Positions 30,494 through 38,713 of a stretch of 64,000 nt of DNA are shown here, one piece after another. Under the pieces are notes generated by a model. It ran no database searches, was not told the DNA's origin, and saw only the letters and a list, made by a program, of their open reading frames with translations. Made by a program: the position numbers and the translations under genes. The stretch covers positions 1 to 64,000 of the forward strand of contig CAMAYC010000005.1 in NCBI GenBank assembly GCA_945862125.1, given 5' to 3'. The DNA is from Reyranella massiliensis 521 (GTDB lineage: Bacteria; Pseudomonadota; Alphaproteobacteria; Reyranellales; Reyranellaceae). Position 1 is the first letter of the stretch. Each line of letters opens with the position of its first letter.

Positions 30494-31518
30494 CAAAGCT
30501 ACCGGATCGCTTCGACTCGGTTGAGGCCATGGAAGAGTTCATGACCATGCCGTCGGAGGCGCTGATCGCCGACCTGGCCAAGGCGCCCGGCGACATCATG
30601 GTGCTGGGCGTCGGTGGCAAGATGGGGCCGACGCTTGCGCGCATGGCCAAGCGGGCGGCGCCGGAGAGAAAGGTGATCGGGGTTGCCCGATTTAGCGAGA
30701 AGGGTGTGCGCGAGCGGCTCGCCAAGGCGGGCGTCGAGACGATTGCGGCCGATCTGCTGGACCGCGCCGCGCTCGAGCAACTGCCCAAGGCGGCCAACAT
30801 CGTGTTCATGGCCGGCCGCAAGTTCGGCGCCGCTGGCAACGTGCCGCTCACCTGGGCGATGAACGTGCAGGTGCCGGCGATGGTCGCCGAGATCTTCAAG
30901 GCCTCGCGCATCGTGGCCTTTTCGACGGGCTGTGTTTACCCGTTCGTGCCTGTCGAAAGTGGCGGTGCGACCGAGGATGTGGCGCCTATCCCGCCGCCCG
31001 GTGATTACGCGACTTCGTGTGTCGGCCGCGAGCGCATGTTCGAGTATTTCTCGGCCGAGCATGGCACGTCGGGTCGCCTGTTCCGGCTGAACTACGCCAT
31101 CGACATGCGCTACGGCGTCCTGCACGACATCGGCCGCAAGGTTCGCAACGGCGAAGCCATCGATCTGACGATGGGGCATGCCAACGTCATTTGGCAGGGC
31201 GACGCCAATTCCGTGGCGCTGCGTTGTCTCGCCCACGCGACAGTGCCGACGACGCCGATCAACGTGACCGGCCCGGAGACTTTCGAAGTTGCCAAGGTCG
31301 CCGCCGAATTCGGCAAGCAGTTCGGCAAGACGCCCAAGCTAACTGGAACGCCGGCGCCGACCGGCTGGATCAACAATGCGGCGCGCATGGTCAAGGAGTT
31401 CGGGCCGCCCAGCGTGTCTCTGCAGAAGATGATCGAATGGACGGCCGATTGGCTGTTGCGCGACATGGCCACCCTCAACAAGCCCACGCACTACGAGGTC
31501 CGCGATGGCAAATACTGA
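30490..31518 (+). CDS. NAD-dependent epimerase/dehydratase-like protein lacking the usual YxxxK lysine
   Basis: The 342-residue protein has an internal Rossmann opener VLGVGGKMGPTLARMAKR after a helical N-terminal segment of about 35 residues. An FSTGCVYPF strand follows, as in extended SDRs. The expected YxxxK reads Tyr173-Ala-Thr-Ser-Cys177, so the catalytic lysine is replaced by cysteine. The C-terminal region binds substrate (NVTGPETFEVAKVA). It overlaps both neighbours by a few bases. It may be a non-canonical dehydratase or a binding protein; function unknown. Confidence 0.8.
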   Translation: MTKLPDRFDSVEAMEEFMTMPSEALIADLAKAPGDIMVLGVGGKMGPTLARMAKRAAPERKVIGVARFSEKGVRERLAKAGVETIAADLLDRAALEQLPKAANIVFMAGRKFGAAGNVPLTWAMNVQVPAMVAEIFKASRIVAFSTGCVYPFVPVESGGATEDVAPIPPPGDYATSCVGRERMFEYFSAEHGTSGRLFRLNYAIDMRYGVLHDIGRKVRNGEAIDLTMGHANVIWQGDANSVALRCLAHATVPTTPINVTGPETFEVAKVAAEFGKQFGKTPKLTGTPAPTGWINNAARMVKEFGPPSVSLQKMIEWTADWLLRDMATLNKPTHYEVRDGKY

Positions 31519-32374
31519 CGTCCTGGACGTCACGCGGATCGATCCCGGCCTCGCCGAAGCGGTATGGCCGCTCTCGATCGAGGCAGGCTGGAACCAGAAT
31601 GTCGCCGACTGGCGCTTTATGCTCGCGGCCGGACGGGGCTTCGGTTGCCGCGGCGCAGACGGGAAATGGCAGGCGAGCTCCCTGGTGCTGCCGCTGGGCC
31701 AGAAGCTTGCCTGGATCAGCATGGTGCTGGTGACCACGGACCGCCGCCGCTTCGGTCTGGGCTCCAGTCTGTTGAAGCGATGCATTACCGAGGTGCGCGA
31801 GGCCGATGCCGTCGCCGGTCTCGATGCGACAGAGGCGGGGCGGCCGATCTATCTGAAGCTGGGCTTCCATGATCTCTATGGGATTGCGCGCTGGCATCTC
31901 GATCGGGTGAAGGACGGCGCGATCGCCCCCCCGGCGGGGATTGCGATCAGGCCCTTTGTCCTGGCGGATCTACCGAAGCTTGCGACCTACGACCGGCCAT
32001 TGAGCGGCATGGAGCGGCCGACGATCCTGGCCCATCTCGCCATGCGCCAGCCGGGGCTCGCTTTCATCGCGGAGACGGGCTCGGGTCGGTTGACCGGTTT
32101 CGCACTGGGCCGCGAAGGCCGGTTCGCGACGTCGCTGGGGCCGGTGGTGGCCGACAGCGAGGCCATTGCGCTCGCCTTGATCGCGCGGGCGACGGAAGCG
32201 GCGCCGGGCCCCTTCATCCTGGATGTGCCGGAGGCCCATCGTGAGATCAGGGCTTGGCTGGAAGCCCAAGGTGCGGTCTCGCCACGCGGTTACATGCGGA
32301 TGACCCTGGGTGAGGCCAAGCGGCTGGACGATCCCAGCCATGTCTTCGCGCTCGCTGGGCCGGAATTGGGCTAG
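31505..32374 (+). CDS. GNAT-family N-acetyltransferase, tandem-domain
   Basis: The 289-residue protein starts inside the end of the epimerase gene (14-bp overlap). The first domain carries the acetyl-CoA loop TDRRRFGLGSSLLKRCI and the YLKLGFHD strand. A second GNAT-like half starts about residue 145 (IRPFVLADLPKL) and contains GFALGREGRFATSLGPVVA. It resembles the YitH/HolE-type double-GNAT proteins. The acceptor is unknown. Confidence 0.83.
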   Translation: MANTDVLDVTRIDPGLAEAVWPLSIEAGWNQNVADWRFMLAAGRGFGCRGADGKWQASSLVLPLGQKLAWISMVLVTTDRRRFGLGSSLLKRCITEVREADAVAGLDATEAGRPIYLKLGFHDLYGIARWHLDRVKDGAIAPPAGIAIRPFVLADLPKLATYDRPLSGMERPTILAHLAMRQPGLAFIAETGSGRLTGFALGREGRFATSLGPVVADSEAIALALIARATEAAPGPFILDVPEAHREIRAWLEAQGAVSPRGYMRMTLGEAKRLDDPSHVFALAGPELG

Positions 32375-32375
32375 G

Positions 32376-33458
32376 ATGACGAACATGACCATGGACAAGG
32401 CATTGCATTGGCGCGACCTGCCCGCGCCGGTTCTGTCGCTTCTGCGGGACGGCGCGGTGATCCCCGCGCATCCGCTGGCGCTGGGTCCCGACAGGAAATT
32501 CGACAAGCAGTCCCAGCGCGCGATCGGCCGCTATTATGTCGACGCCGGCTCCGGCGGACTTGCCGTCGGCGTCCACTCGACTCAGTTCGCCATCCGCGAG
32601 GTCGGGCTCTACCGGCCGGTCCTGGAGCTTGCGATCGAGACGGCGCGCGAGTGGACCGACCGTCCGCTGGTGATGATCGCGGGTGCGGTCGGCAAGACGG
32701 CGCAGGCGGTCGAGGAGGCTCGCACGGCGCGTTCGCTCGGCTACCACGCGGTGCTGCTGTCGCTCGCCGCCTTGAAGGGCGCCAGCGAGGACGAACTGAT
32801 CGAGCATTGCACGGCGGTTTCGCGCGAGATGCCGCTGATCGGCTTTTACCTGCAGACCGCGGTGGGCGGCATCGCCCTGTCGCGGGCCTTTTGGGCACGC
32901 TTCGCCGCCATCGACAACGTCGTGGCGATCAAGGTCGCGCCGTTCAATCGCTATCGCACGCTCGACGTCGCCTTCGGGATTGCCCAGGCGCACGCCGAGG
33001 AGCGCATCACGCTCTACACCGGCAACGACGACCACATCGTGCCCGATCTCGTGACTCCCATGGTCGTGCGGACCGGCAACCGTGAGATCACCCTGCGCTT
33101 CCGGGGCGGCCTGCTCGGGCACTGGAGCGTGTGGACGCGGGGCGCCGTGAAGCTCCTGGAGCGGCTGAAACTCTCGGTCTCGTCCGGCGCCGTTCAGCCG
33201 GAGGTGCTGGCACTCGATTCGTTCGTGACGGATTGCAACAGCGTGGTCTTCGATGTCGATCATGACTTTGCCGGCTGCATTCCCGGCTGCCACGAGATAC
33301 TGAGGCGGCAGGGGCTGATGAACTCGATCGAGTGCCTCGATCCGCACGAAAGGCTGAGCCCGGGCCAGAGTGAAGGCATCGACCGGCTCTATGCGACTTA
33401 TCCCGAGCTGCACGACGATGCCTTCGTCGCGGCCAATCTCGAACGGTGGCGGGCCTAG
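32376..33458 (+). CDS. Dihydrodipicolinate synthase family aldolase
   Basis: The 360-residue protein (from ATG 32376; ATG 32385 with AGGA upstream is an alternative) is a DapA/NAL TIM-barrel lyase. It has the Schiff-base lysine in NVVAIKVAPFNRYRT and a tyrosine in IGFYLQTAVGG equivalent to the DapA proton-relay residue. It is 60 residues longer than DapA. It likely performs a retro-aldol on, or dehydration of, a keto acid produced by the enolase-superfamily neighbour; this is inferred from clustering. Confidence 0.82.
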   Translation: MTNMTMDKALHWRDLPAPVLSLLRDGAVIPAHPLALGPDRKFDKQSQRAIGRYYVDAGSGGLAVGVHSTQFAIREVGLYRPVLELAIETAREWTDRPLVMIAGAVGKTAQAVEEARTARSLGYHAVLLSLAALKGASEDELIEHCTAVSREMPLIGFYLQTAVGGIALSRAFWARFAAIDNVVAIKVAPFNRYRTLDVAFGIAQAHAEERITLYTGNDDHIVPDLVTPMVVRTGNREITLRFRGGLLGHWSVWTRGAVKLLERLKLSVSSGAVQPEVLALDSFVTDCNSVVFDVDHDFAGCIPGCHEILRRQGLMNSIECLDPHERLSPGQSEGIDRLYATYPELHDDAFVAANLERWRA

Positions 33459-33461
33459 CCG

Positions 33462-34871
33462 GTGAACGATCTCTTCGCGACCCACGATGCCCTGGCCGTC
33501 GGCGAACTGGTCAAGGCGCGCAAGATCGGCGTGCGCGAACTGGTGGACGGCTCGATCGCGCATTTGCGCAAGCTCAACGAGTCGCTGAACGCCATCACGG
33601 ATTTCTACGACGGCGCATTGCTCGACAAGTCCGTCGCGGCGGCGGGCGAGGGACCGTTCCACGGCGTGCCCTTCGTCGTGAAGCAGCTCATGGCCGACTG
33701 TGCCGGCACGCCGACGACATTGGGGTCGAAGTTCTTCGCCCAGCAGCCGGTGGCTGCGGCCGACAGTGCTGCGGTGGCCCGCATGCGCCGCGCCGGGCTG
33801 GTGATCGTGGGCCGCAGCAACACCAGCGAGTTTGGGCTCGCGCCCACGACGGAGCCCGCCTTCGGCGGCGCGACCGTGAACCCGTGGCGCAAGGATCTCT
33901 CGCCCGGCGGCTCGTCGGGCGGGTCGGCGGCGGTCGTTGCCGCACGCGGCCTGCCGATGGCGCACGCGACCGACGGTGGCGGCTCCATTCGTATTCCGGC
34001 GGCCTTGTGCGGTCTGTTCGGGCTGAAGCCGTCGCGCGGCCGGGTCAGTCTGGCGCCGATCGGTGAGACCTTGGCAGGCGCAGGCGCGCAGCATTGCGTG
34101 TCGATATCGGTGCGCGACAGCGCCGCGCTGCTCGATGCGCTGGCGGGCGGCGAGCCGGGTGATCCTTATCGGTCGCCACCGGCCGACGGCACGTTTCTCG
34201 ACGCCACGCGGCGTGCGCCGGGCAGGCTGCGGGTGGCCTTCATGCAGAAGCCGGTGGGTGGCGCGCCGCTCGATCCGGTGTTGGTCGACGCAGTCGAGCA
34301 GACGGCAAAACTGCTGGCCGGCCTCGGCCACCATGTCGAAGAGGCGGCGCCTGACTACGACGCCGCTGCCCTGGGGGCGGCTTTCGGGACCGTGATGTCC
34401 GCCAACACTTTTACCAACATCCAGATCCGGGCGGGCGGCCGCGTGCCGGGACCGGACGACCTGGAACCGGTGACGCGGCTTTACGCCGAGCGGGGGAAGG
34501 GCTTTTCCGCCAACGACTATATTCGTGCCGTCCAGACGTTCCACCGCACCGGCCGGATGCTTGGGGCCTTCCTGACGCGGTATGACGTCCTGCTCTCACC
34601 GACGATTGCACGGGCGAGCCTGCCGCTGGGCGAGGTCCGGATGGACGGATCGCTCGAGCAATACGAGGAAGCGCTCGCGCCGATGATTCCCTTCACGGCG
34701 GTGTGCAACGCCACCGGCGTGCCGGCCATGTCGGTGCCTCTGGCATGGACCGGCGAGGGTCTTCCCATCGGCCTGCATTTCGTCGGGCGCTTTGGCGCCG
34801 AAGAAATGTTACTCTCTCTGGCAGCACAGCTTGAGCAGGTCCGGCCCTGGCGCGAAAGCCGGCCGACCTAG
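33462..34871 (+). CDS. Amidase (amidase-signature family)
   Basis: The 469-residue protein starts at GTG 33462. The Ser-cisSer-Lys triad is visible: Lys in PFVVKQLMAD, the serine loop GGSSGGSAAVVAARG and the nucleophile region DGGGSIRIPAALCGLFGLKP. Amidase-signature enzymes hydrolyse carboxamides or transfer ammonia. GatA is unlikely because there is no gatB or gatC alongside. It follows the aldolase gene by 3 bp. Confidence 0.9.
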   Translation: MNDLFATHDALAVGELVKARKIGVRELVDGSIAHLRKLNESLNAITDFYDGALLDKSVAAAGEGPFHGVPFVVKQLMADCAGTPTTLGSKFFAQQPVAAADSAAVARMRRAGLVIVGRSNTSEFGLAPTTEPAFGGATVNPWRKDLSPGGSSGGSAAVVAARGLPMAHATDGGGSIRIPAALCGLFGLKPSRGRVSLAPIGETLAGAGAQHCVSISVRDSAALLDALAGGEPGDPYRSPPADGTFLDATRRAPGRLRVAFMQKPVGGAPLDPVLVDAVEQTAKLLAGLGHHVEEAAPDYDAAALGAAFGTVMSANTFTNIQIRAGGRVPGPDDLEPVTRLYAERGKGFSANDYIRAVQTFHRTGRMLGAFLTRYDVLLSPTIARASLPLGEVRMDGSLEQYEEALAPMIPFTAVCNATGVPAMSVPLAWTGEGLPIGLHFVGRFGAEEMLLSLAAQLEQVRPWRESRPT

Positions 34872-34893
34872 GCTTATTGGGAGAAGGGGGAGT

Positions 34894-35322
34894 ATGCGCA
34901 CTATCATCGCGGGGTTTATCGCGGGCTTCGTCAGCGTGCTGATTTTCCATCAGCTCGGGTTTTTGATCTCCAACGAGCTTGGCCTGACGAAGGCACAACT
35001 CTACAGCATGCGTCCCTTGCCGCCTTTCGGGGTCCCGACGATCCTGTCGGCGGCTTTCTGGGGCGGGCTGTGGGGCATGGTGGGCGCCTATGTCGTGCCG
35101 CGGTTGCCGCCGACCTTCGATGGGCCCTGGGGCTGGATGCTGTTCGCCGGCGTGTTCGTCACCCTGGTCAACTGGTTCGTCGTACTGCCGATCAAGGGCG
35201 CACCGATCGGCGGCGGCTTCCGGATGCCCGGCGTCGTTGTCGTGCCGCTGGTCTATGCCTTCTGGGGCTTCGGCATGTGGCTCATCATCGGTCTGGTGCG
35301 TCGGGCGCTGCGCTGGAAATAG
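34894..35322 (+). CDS. Small four-helix membrane protein, unknown function
   Basis: The 142-residue protein starts at ATG 34894 after a GAGAAGGGGG site. It has four hydrophobic segments (about 1-22, 47-68, 80-100, 114-135), with a short conserved-looking loop RLPPTFDGPWGWMLFAG. No characterised family is recognised. It lies between the amidase and the amidohydrolase on the same strand and may be part of the same transcript. Confidence 0.75.
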   Translation: MRTIIAGFIAGFVSVLIFHQLGFLISNELGLTKAQLYSMRPLPPFGVPTILSAAFWGGLWGMVGAYVVPRLPPTFDGPWGWMLFAGVFVTLVNWFVVLPIKGAPIGGGFRMPGVVVVPLVYAFWGFGMWLIIGLVRRALRWK

Positions 35323-35342
35323 ACAGACCCGGAAATATCACC

Positions 35343-36179
35343 ATGTTGATCGCCGACGCCCAAGTCCACATCTGGGGCGCCAATACGCCGGAACGGCCTT
35401 GGCCGGCGCGCGCAGAGCCGCACCGTGCGCCGCTCGGCAAGGATGAGCTGCTGGCCGAGATGGACAAGGCCGGTGTCGACCGCGCGATCCTGGTGCCGCC
35501 GTCATGGGAGGGTGATCGCAACGATCTCGCCCTGGAGGCCGCCTCTGCGCATCCGGACCGTTTCGCCATCATGGGCCGCTTCGATCCCGACGCGCCCGGC
35601 GCGCGCGGTCTGGTCGCGGGCTGGAAGAAGCAGAAGGGCATGCTCGGCATGCGCTTTACTTTCCACACCGACCTCCTGCGCCAGCCGCTGCTCGACGGCC
35701 GCTTCGACTGGGTGTGGGGCGAGATGGAAAAGGCCGGGATCCCGGCGATGGTCCTGTTCCATCACGAATACATGCATCTCGCCGACAGGGTCGCCGAGCG
35801 CTATCCCGGCGTGCGCCTGGTGCTCGATCATCTCGGCCTGAAGAGCAGCAAGGACGTCTCGGAGGCGGCGAACTTTGCCACCCTCGACAACGTGCTGGCG
35901 TTGGCCAAGCGGACGAACGTAGCCGCCAAGGTCTCGGCGATGCCGTGCTACGCCGACGACAAGACCTATCCCTTCAGGTCCGTGCATCGGCATATCCGCC
36001 GCGTCTTCGATGCCTTTGGGCCCAAGCGCACGTTCTGGGGGACCGACCTGTCGCGGCTGCCCGGCAGCTATCGCCAGGGTGTGACCATGTTCACCGAGGA
36101 AATGTCCTGGCTGAAAGGGGCCGATCTCGAGGGCGTGATGGGCCGCGGCCTTTGCGACTGGCTCGGCTGGAAGGTCTGA
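35343..36179 (+). CDS. Amidohydrolase family (ACMSD/PDC-hydrolase-like) protein
   Basis: The 278-residue protein starts MLIADAQVHIWG, the DxHxW form of the metal-binding opener of amidohydrolase 2 proteins. It has LFHHEYMHLADR, a LVLDHLGLK histidine strand and the catalytic FWGTDLSRLPGS aspartate. Relatives hydrolyse lactones (2-pyrone-4,6-dicarboxylate, sugar lactones) or decarboxylate aromatic acids. It closes the catabolic run and is tail-to-tail (4-bp gap) with the UGSC operon. Confidence 0.87.
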   Translation: MLIADAQVHIWGANTPERPWPARAEPHRAPLGKDELLAEMDKAGVDRAILVPPSWEGDRNDLALEAASAHPDRFAIMGRFDPDAPGARGLVAGWKKQKGMLGMRFTFHTDLLRQPLLDGRFDWVWGEMEKAGIPAMVLFHHEYMHLADRVAERYPGVRLVLDHLGLKSSKDVSEAANFATLDNVLALAKRTNVAAKVSAMPCYADDKTYPFRSVHRHIRRVFDAFGPKRTFWGTDLSRLPGSYRQGVTMFTEEMSWLKGADLEGVMGRGLCDWLGWKV

Positions 36180-36183
36180 GCCG

Positions 36184-37155
36184 CTAGAGCGCGCGCGTCA
36201 CAGTCTGGGAGGCGCCGCCCCAGATCGGCAGGTAGGTCATCTTGTAGCCAGCGCCGCCGGTGACGATGGGGTGAATGGCGTCGGGCGCGCTGGCGACGCC
36301 GTCACCTTGCTCGAAGACATGGCGCTGCACGCGCGCGATGTCCCAGCCGTCGTGGCGCACGATCTTCTCGGCCATCTCGAGCGGCAGGAGGAAGACCTGC
36401 TCGCCGCGCTCGTTCTTGCGGTGAATGCCCGCCATGACGATGTCGGCCTTCATCGCCGTCACGATCGGCGACAGGATCGCCTCAGGCGTGGCGCCTTCGC
36501 CGTCGCCCGGTAGCACCTCGGCGGTCCCGGAGACGCCCATCACCGTGATGGCGCTGGCATCTTTGCCGAGTCCGCGACGCGCGGTCAGCGTGGGGAAGGG
36601 GCCATCGTTGCGTTCGGCAAAGCAGAAGCTGTACTTGCCGGGCTGACCCATGGTCGCCATGTCGCCCACATCGGAGCGCGCGCCGCCGATGTTGCGGATC
36701 ACGAGCTGCAGCGCGCGACCGATGCTGGCGTTGGCGCGGTTTCCAGGACCGAGGCAGTTGGTGCCGGCATTGATGCCCAGCGTGCGGGCGATCGGACCGT
36801 GGACGCAAAGCGCCACGCAGGCGGTGCCGGTGGTCGTGGCGATGCCGAGGATGTTGAAGCCGGGTTCGAGGATCGCTTCGGCCGCGGCCAGCACGATCGG
36901 AATTTCCTTCGGCAGCGCGCCTGCGATCACGCACTGGTAAGCAACGGCTTCGGGCGTCAGCTCGCCGAACATCGGCGGCAGCATGCCGCGCGACTCGCCA
37001 CGAGTGGCGATGTTCGCGACCATCGCCTCGAGCCGCCGCTGAGTCGGCGGCACGAGCGGCAGGCCGTCGCTGAGCTCGGCCTCGGTCAGGATCTGCTGGG
37101 CAGCTTCCCAGCCCGTCGATTCCTCGACGACGGGCCAGCCGCTCCACTCGCTCAT
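36184..37155 (-). CDS. Uncharacterised partner protein B of the UGSC operon
   Basis: The 323-residue soluble protein has no recognised family function. It is a paralogue of the preceding gene product, aligning from the ELSDGLPLVPP start through LEPGFNILGIATTTGTAC, NAGTNCLGPGNRANASIGRA and KYSFCFAE. Cys113, Cys134 and Cys178 are shared with the paralogue. The ATG overlaps the upstream TGA by 4 bp, so it is translationally coupled. Together the two paralogues probably form a heteromeric complex with the selenoprotein; conserved cysteines suggest a redox or metal role (inference). It is the last gene of the operon. Confidence 0.8.
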   Translation of the reverse strand: MSEWSGWPVVEESTGWEAAQQILTEAELSDGLPLVPPTQRRLEAMVANIATRGESRGMLPPMFGELTPEAVAYQCVIAGALPKEIPIVLAAAEAILEPGFNILGIATTTGTACVALCVHGPIARTLGINAGTNCLGPGNRANASIGRALQLVIRNIGGARSDVGDMATMGQPGKYSFCFAERNDGPFPTLTARRGLGKDASAITVMGVSGTAEVLPGDGEGATPEAILSPIVTAMKADIVMAGIHRKNERGEQVFLLPLEMAEKIVRHDGWDIARVQRHVFEQGDGVASAPDAIHPIVTGGAGYKMTYLPIWGGASQTVTRAL

Positions 37156-38186
37156 TGGATGCGCGTGCAGGCGACCATGGTGCCGCCGAACGACGGGATG
37201 AACGCCGAGTGCTTGCCCGGACCGCCCGCCACGGTGATGTGGATGTCCTGCGAGGAACGGCCAATGCGCAGCCAGTCGCCGTCGCGCTTGTGGCCGGTGG
37301 CCTCGTAGGTCTCCATGTTTTGCTTGGAAACGCGGCTGACATGGACGCGCGAGCGGGTCCACAGCTCCTCGCGGATGGTCTCGATGGTGAAGCCGTCGCG
37401 CTTCAAGGTCGCGGCGTGCTCCGGGCCGATGATGACGAACATCGGGCCCTTGCCATAGATCGTGTTGGCGCCGGGATTGGCCATGCCGCCGGCGAAGGTC
37501 GTCAGCAGGCCGTCGCCAGTGGTCGAGCCGTGGTCGTTGAGGTTGTGCGGGCCTTCGCCCGACATCACCGTCACCACGCTGTCGGTGGCCGCGAAGCCGC
37601 GCTGCACGTGATACGGCGCCCAGGGGTTCTCCTCCTCGTTCTCGCCGAAGCAGAAGGTGAACTTGGCGGGATTGCCCTGGGTCGACCGGTCCATCTCGCC
37701 GGGCTTGGCACCGGCGATGTTGAGCAGCATCAGGCCGAGCGCGCGGCCGATCGTGGCGTTGGCCTGCCAGCCCTGGCCGAAGCAGTTGGAGCCGCAGTTG
37801 ACGTTGAGCTCCTTGCGGATCGGTCCGTTGATCATGACCATCGGCGCGCAGGAGTGCGTGGTCGCGAGCGTGCCGTGCAGGTTGAAGTCGGGTTCCAGCA
37901 CGCTGCGCAGCGCAGCCGTCACCACCGGGAAGTATTCCGGCTTGCAGCCTGCCATCACGGCGTTGGCCGCCATCGCCTGGATTGTCGGCACGATCTGGCG
38001 CGGCGGCACGGGCGAATAGGGCCGATTGTCGCCGCGCACCGTGTCGACGAACTTCGCCACCTTGGCCTCGGTCGGCACATAGAGCGGCATGCCGTCGCTC
38101 CAGCCCTGTTGCGTGGCGAATTCGTTGAAGGCCTCGACATCCATGTCGGCGATGTCGATGACTTCCTGTTCGGCGATATCCGTCAT
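37152..38186 (-). CDS. Uncharacterised partner protein A of the UGSC operon
   Basis: The 344-residue soluble protein starts at ATG 38186, overlapping the TGA that ends the UGSC protein. It shares the order of motifs with the downstream paralogue: WSDGMPLYVPTEAKV, EPDFNLHGTLATTHSCAP, NVNCGSNCFGQGWQANATIG and NPAKFTFCFGENEE. Conserved cysteines are 113, 135 and 179, with an extra Cys131 and Cys81 in this copy. No known enzyme motif is recognised. The tight coupling to a UGA-containing gene makes its yield partly dependent on read-through upstream. Function unknown. Confidence 0.82.
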   Translation of the reverse strand: MTDIAEQEVIDIADMDVEAFNEFATQQGWSDGMPLYVPTEAKVAKFVDTVRGDNRPYSPVPPRQIVPTIQAMAANAVMAGCKPEYFPVVTAALRSVLEPDFNLHGTLATTHSCAPMVMINGPIRKELNVNCGSNCFGQGWQANATIGRALGLMLLNIAGAKPGEMDRSTQGNPAKFTFCFGENEEENPWAPYHVQRGFAATDSVVTVMSGEGPHNLNDHGSTTGDGLLTTFAGGMANPGANTIYGKGPMFVIIGPEHAATLKRDGFTIETIREELWTRSRVHVSRVSKQNMETYEATGHKRDGDWLRIGRSSQDIHITVAGGPGKHSAFIPSFGGTMVACTRIQ

Positions 38187-38701
38187 GTCTTCGTCGCCTC
38201 GAGAAGGCCCTTGGTCGCGGTTTCGATGCGCTCGCGCAGCTCCTCGGCGTTGAGGCCGCCCACCGGGTGCTTCACGACGATAAGCTTGGGCTCGATCTTG
38301 CGGGCTTTCGCCTGGGCAAGCACGAGCGGCTTGAAGGTCTCAGTAGCGATCACGTAGGACGTGATGCCGAGTTTTTCGAGTTCGATGCTGTCGTGGAAAC
38401 TCCACGATGAACAGGACCCTCAATCCCCTAGCGCAAGGAGCGCCGCGCGATACTTCCCGGCGACCGCCTGAATCAGGTCCTTTGGGGCGGCCTGACTGGC
38501 GCTGTTCTTGGCGTGAAACTCGATGTTGTCGACGTTGCGGAAGGCGCCGAGCTTGGCCTTTATGCCCTCGAGCAGCTCGCGTGCATTCGGCTTGGAGTTA
38601 GACATGAGCGCGATCGGGTCGGTCGCCCAGTTGATCGGCTTCAGCGCCACCGTGGGTCCCGCGGCGGCCGCGAGACCAAACGTCGGATTGACGATACGCA
38701 T
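38183..38701 (-). CDS. UGSC-family selenoprotein with in-frame UGA (Sec94)
   Basis: The frame starts at ATG 38701 behind AGAGGAG and runs 93 codons to a TGA at 38422-38420. It continues in the same frame for 78 codons to a TGA at 38185-38183 that overlaps the next start. Read as selenocysteine, the junction is LALGD-Sec-GSCSSWSFHDS, a UxxC redox motif. The second half is coherent protein (IELEKLGITSYVIATETF, then LIVVKHPVGG and an amphipathic tail ending EATKT). A SECIS-like hairpin follows the UGA directly. The product is 172 residues with Sec94 and Cys97. The UGSC motif names a family I recall from selenoproteome surveys, whose function is unknown. An ordinary annotation would truncate it at residue 93 and leave 38183-38419 empty. 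A point nonsense mutation is the alternative, but is less likely. Confidence 0.88.
38388..38414 (-). promoter_or_regulatory. Bacterial SECIS-like hairpin after UGA Sec codon
   Basis: In the mRNA, counting from the base after UGA, bases 14-19 (CGUGGA) pair perfectly with 23-28 (UCCACG) around a GUU loop, and 6-9 (CUGU) pair with 29-32 (ACAG), leaving UCAU bulged on the 5' side. The GU of the loop is at positions 20-21, the same register as the GU in the apical loop of the E. coli fdhF SECIS as I recall it, which is where SelB binds. The extra bulged uridines are also on the 5' side, as in bacterial SECIS elements. Confidence 0.75.
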
Positions 38702-38713
38702 GATCGCTCCTCT

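Noticed and set aside
32247-34544. 765-codon minus-strand frame opposite the aldolase and amidase genes
   Set aside because: Composition is typical of antisense frames in high-GC DNA, and both plus-strand genes have full catalytic motifs.
38420-38422. The UGA taken as an ordinary stop, making a 93-residue protein and a pseudogene remnant
   Set aside because: The same frame continues without interruption to a stop that overlaps the next start, the motif after the UGA is Gly-Ser-Cys, and a SECIS-like hairpin follows in the right register. A nonsense mutation remains possible but explains fewer of these facts.
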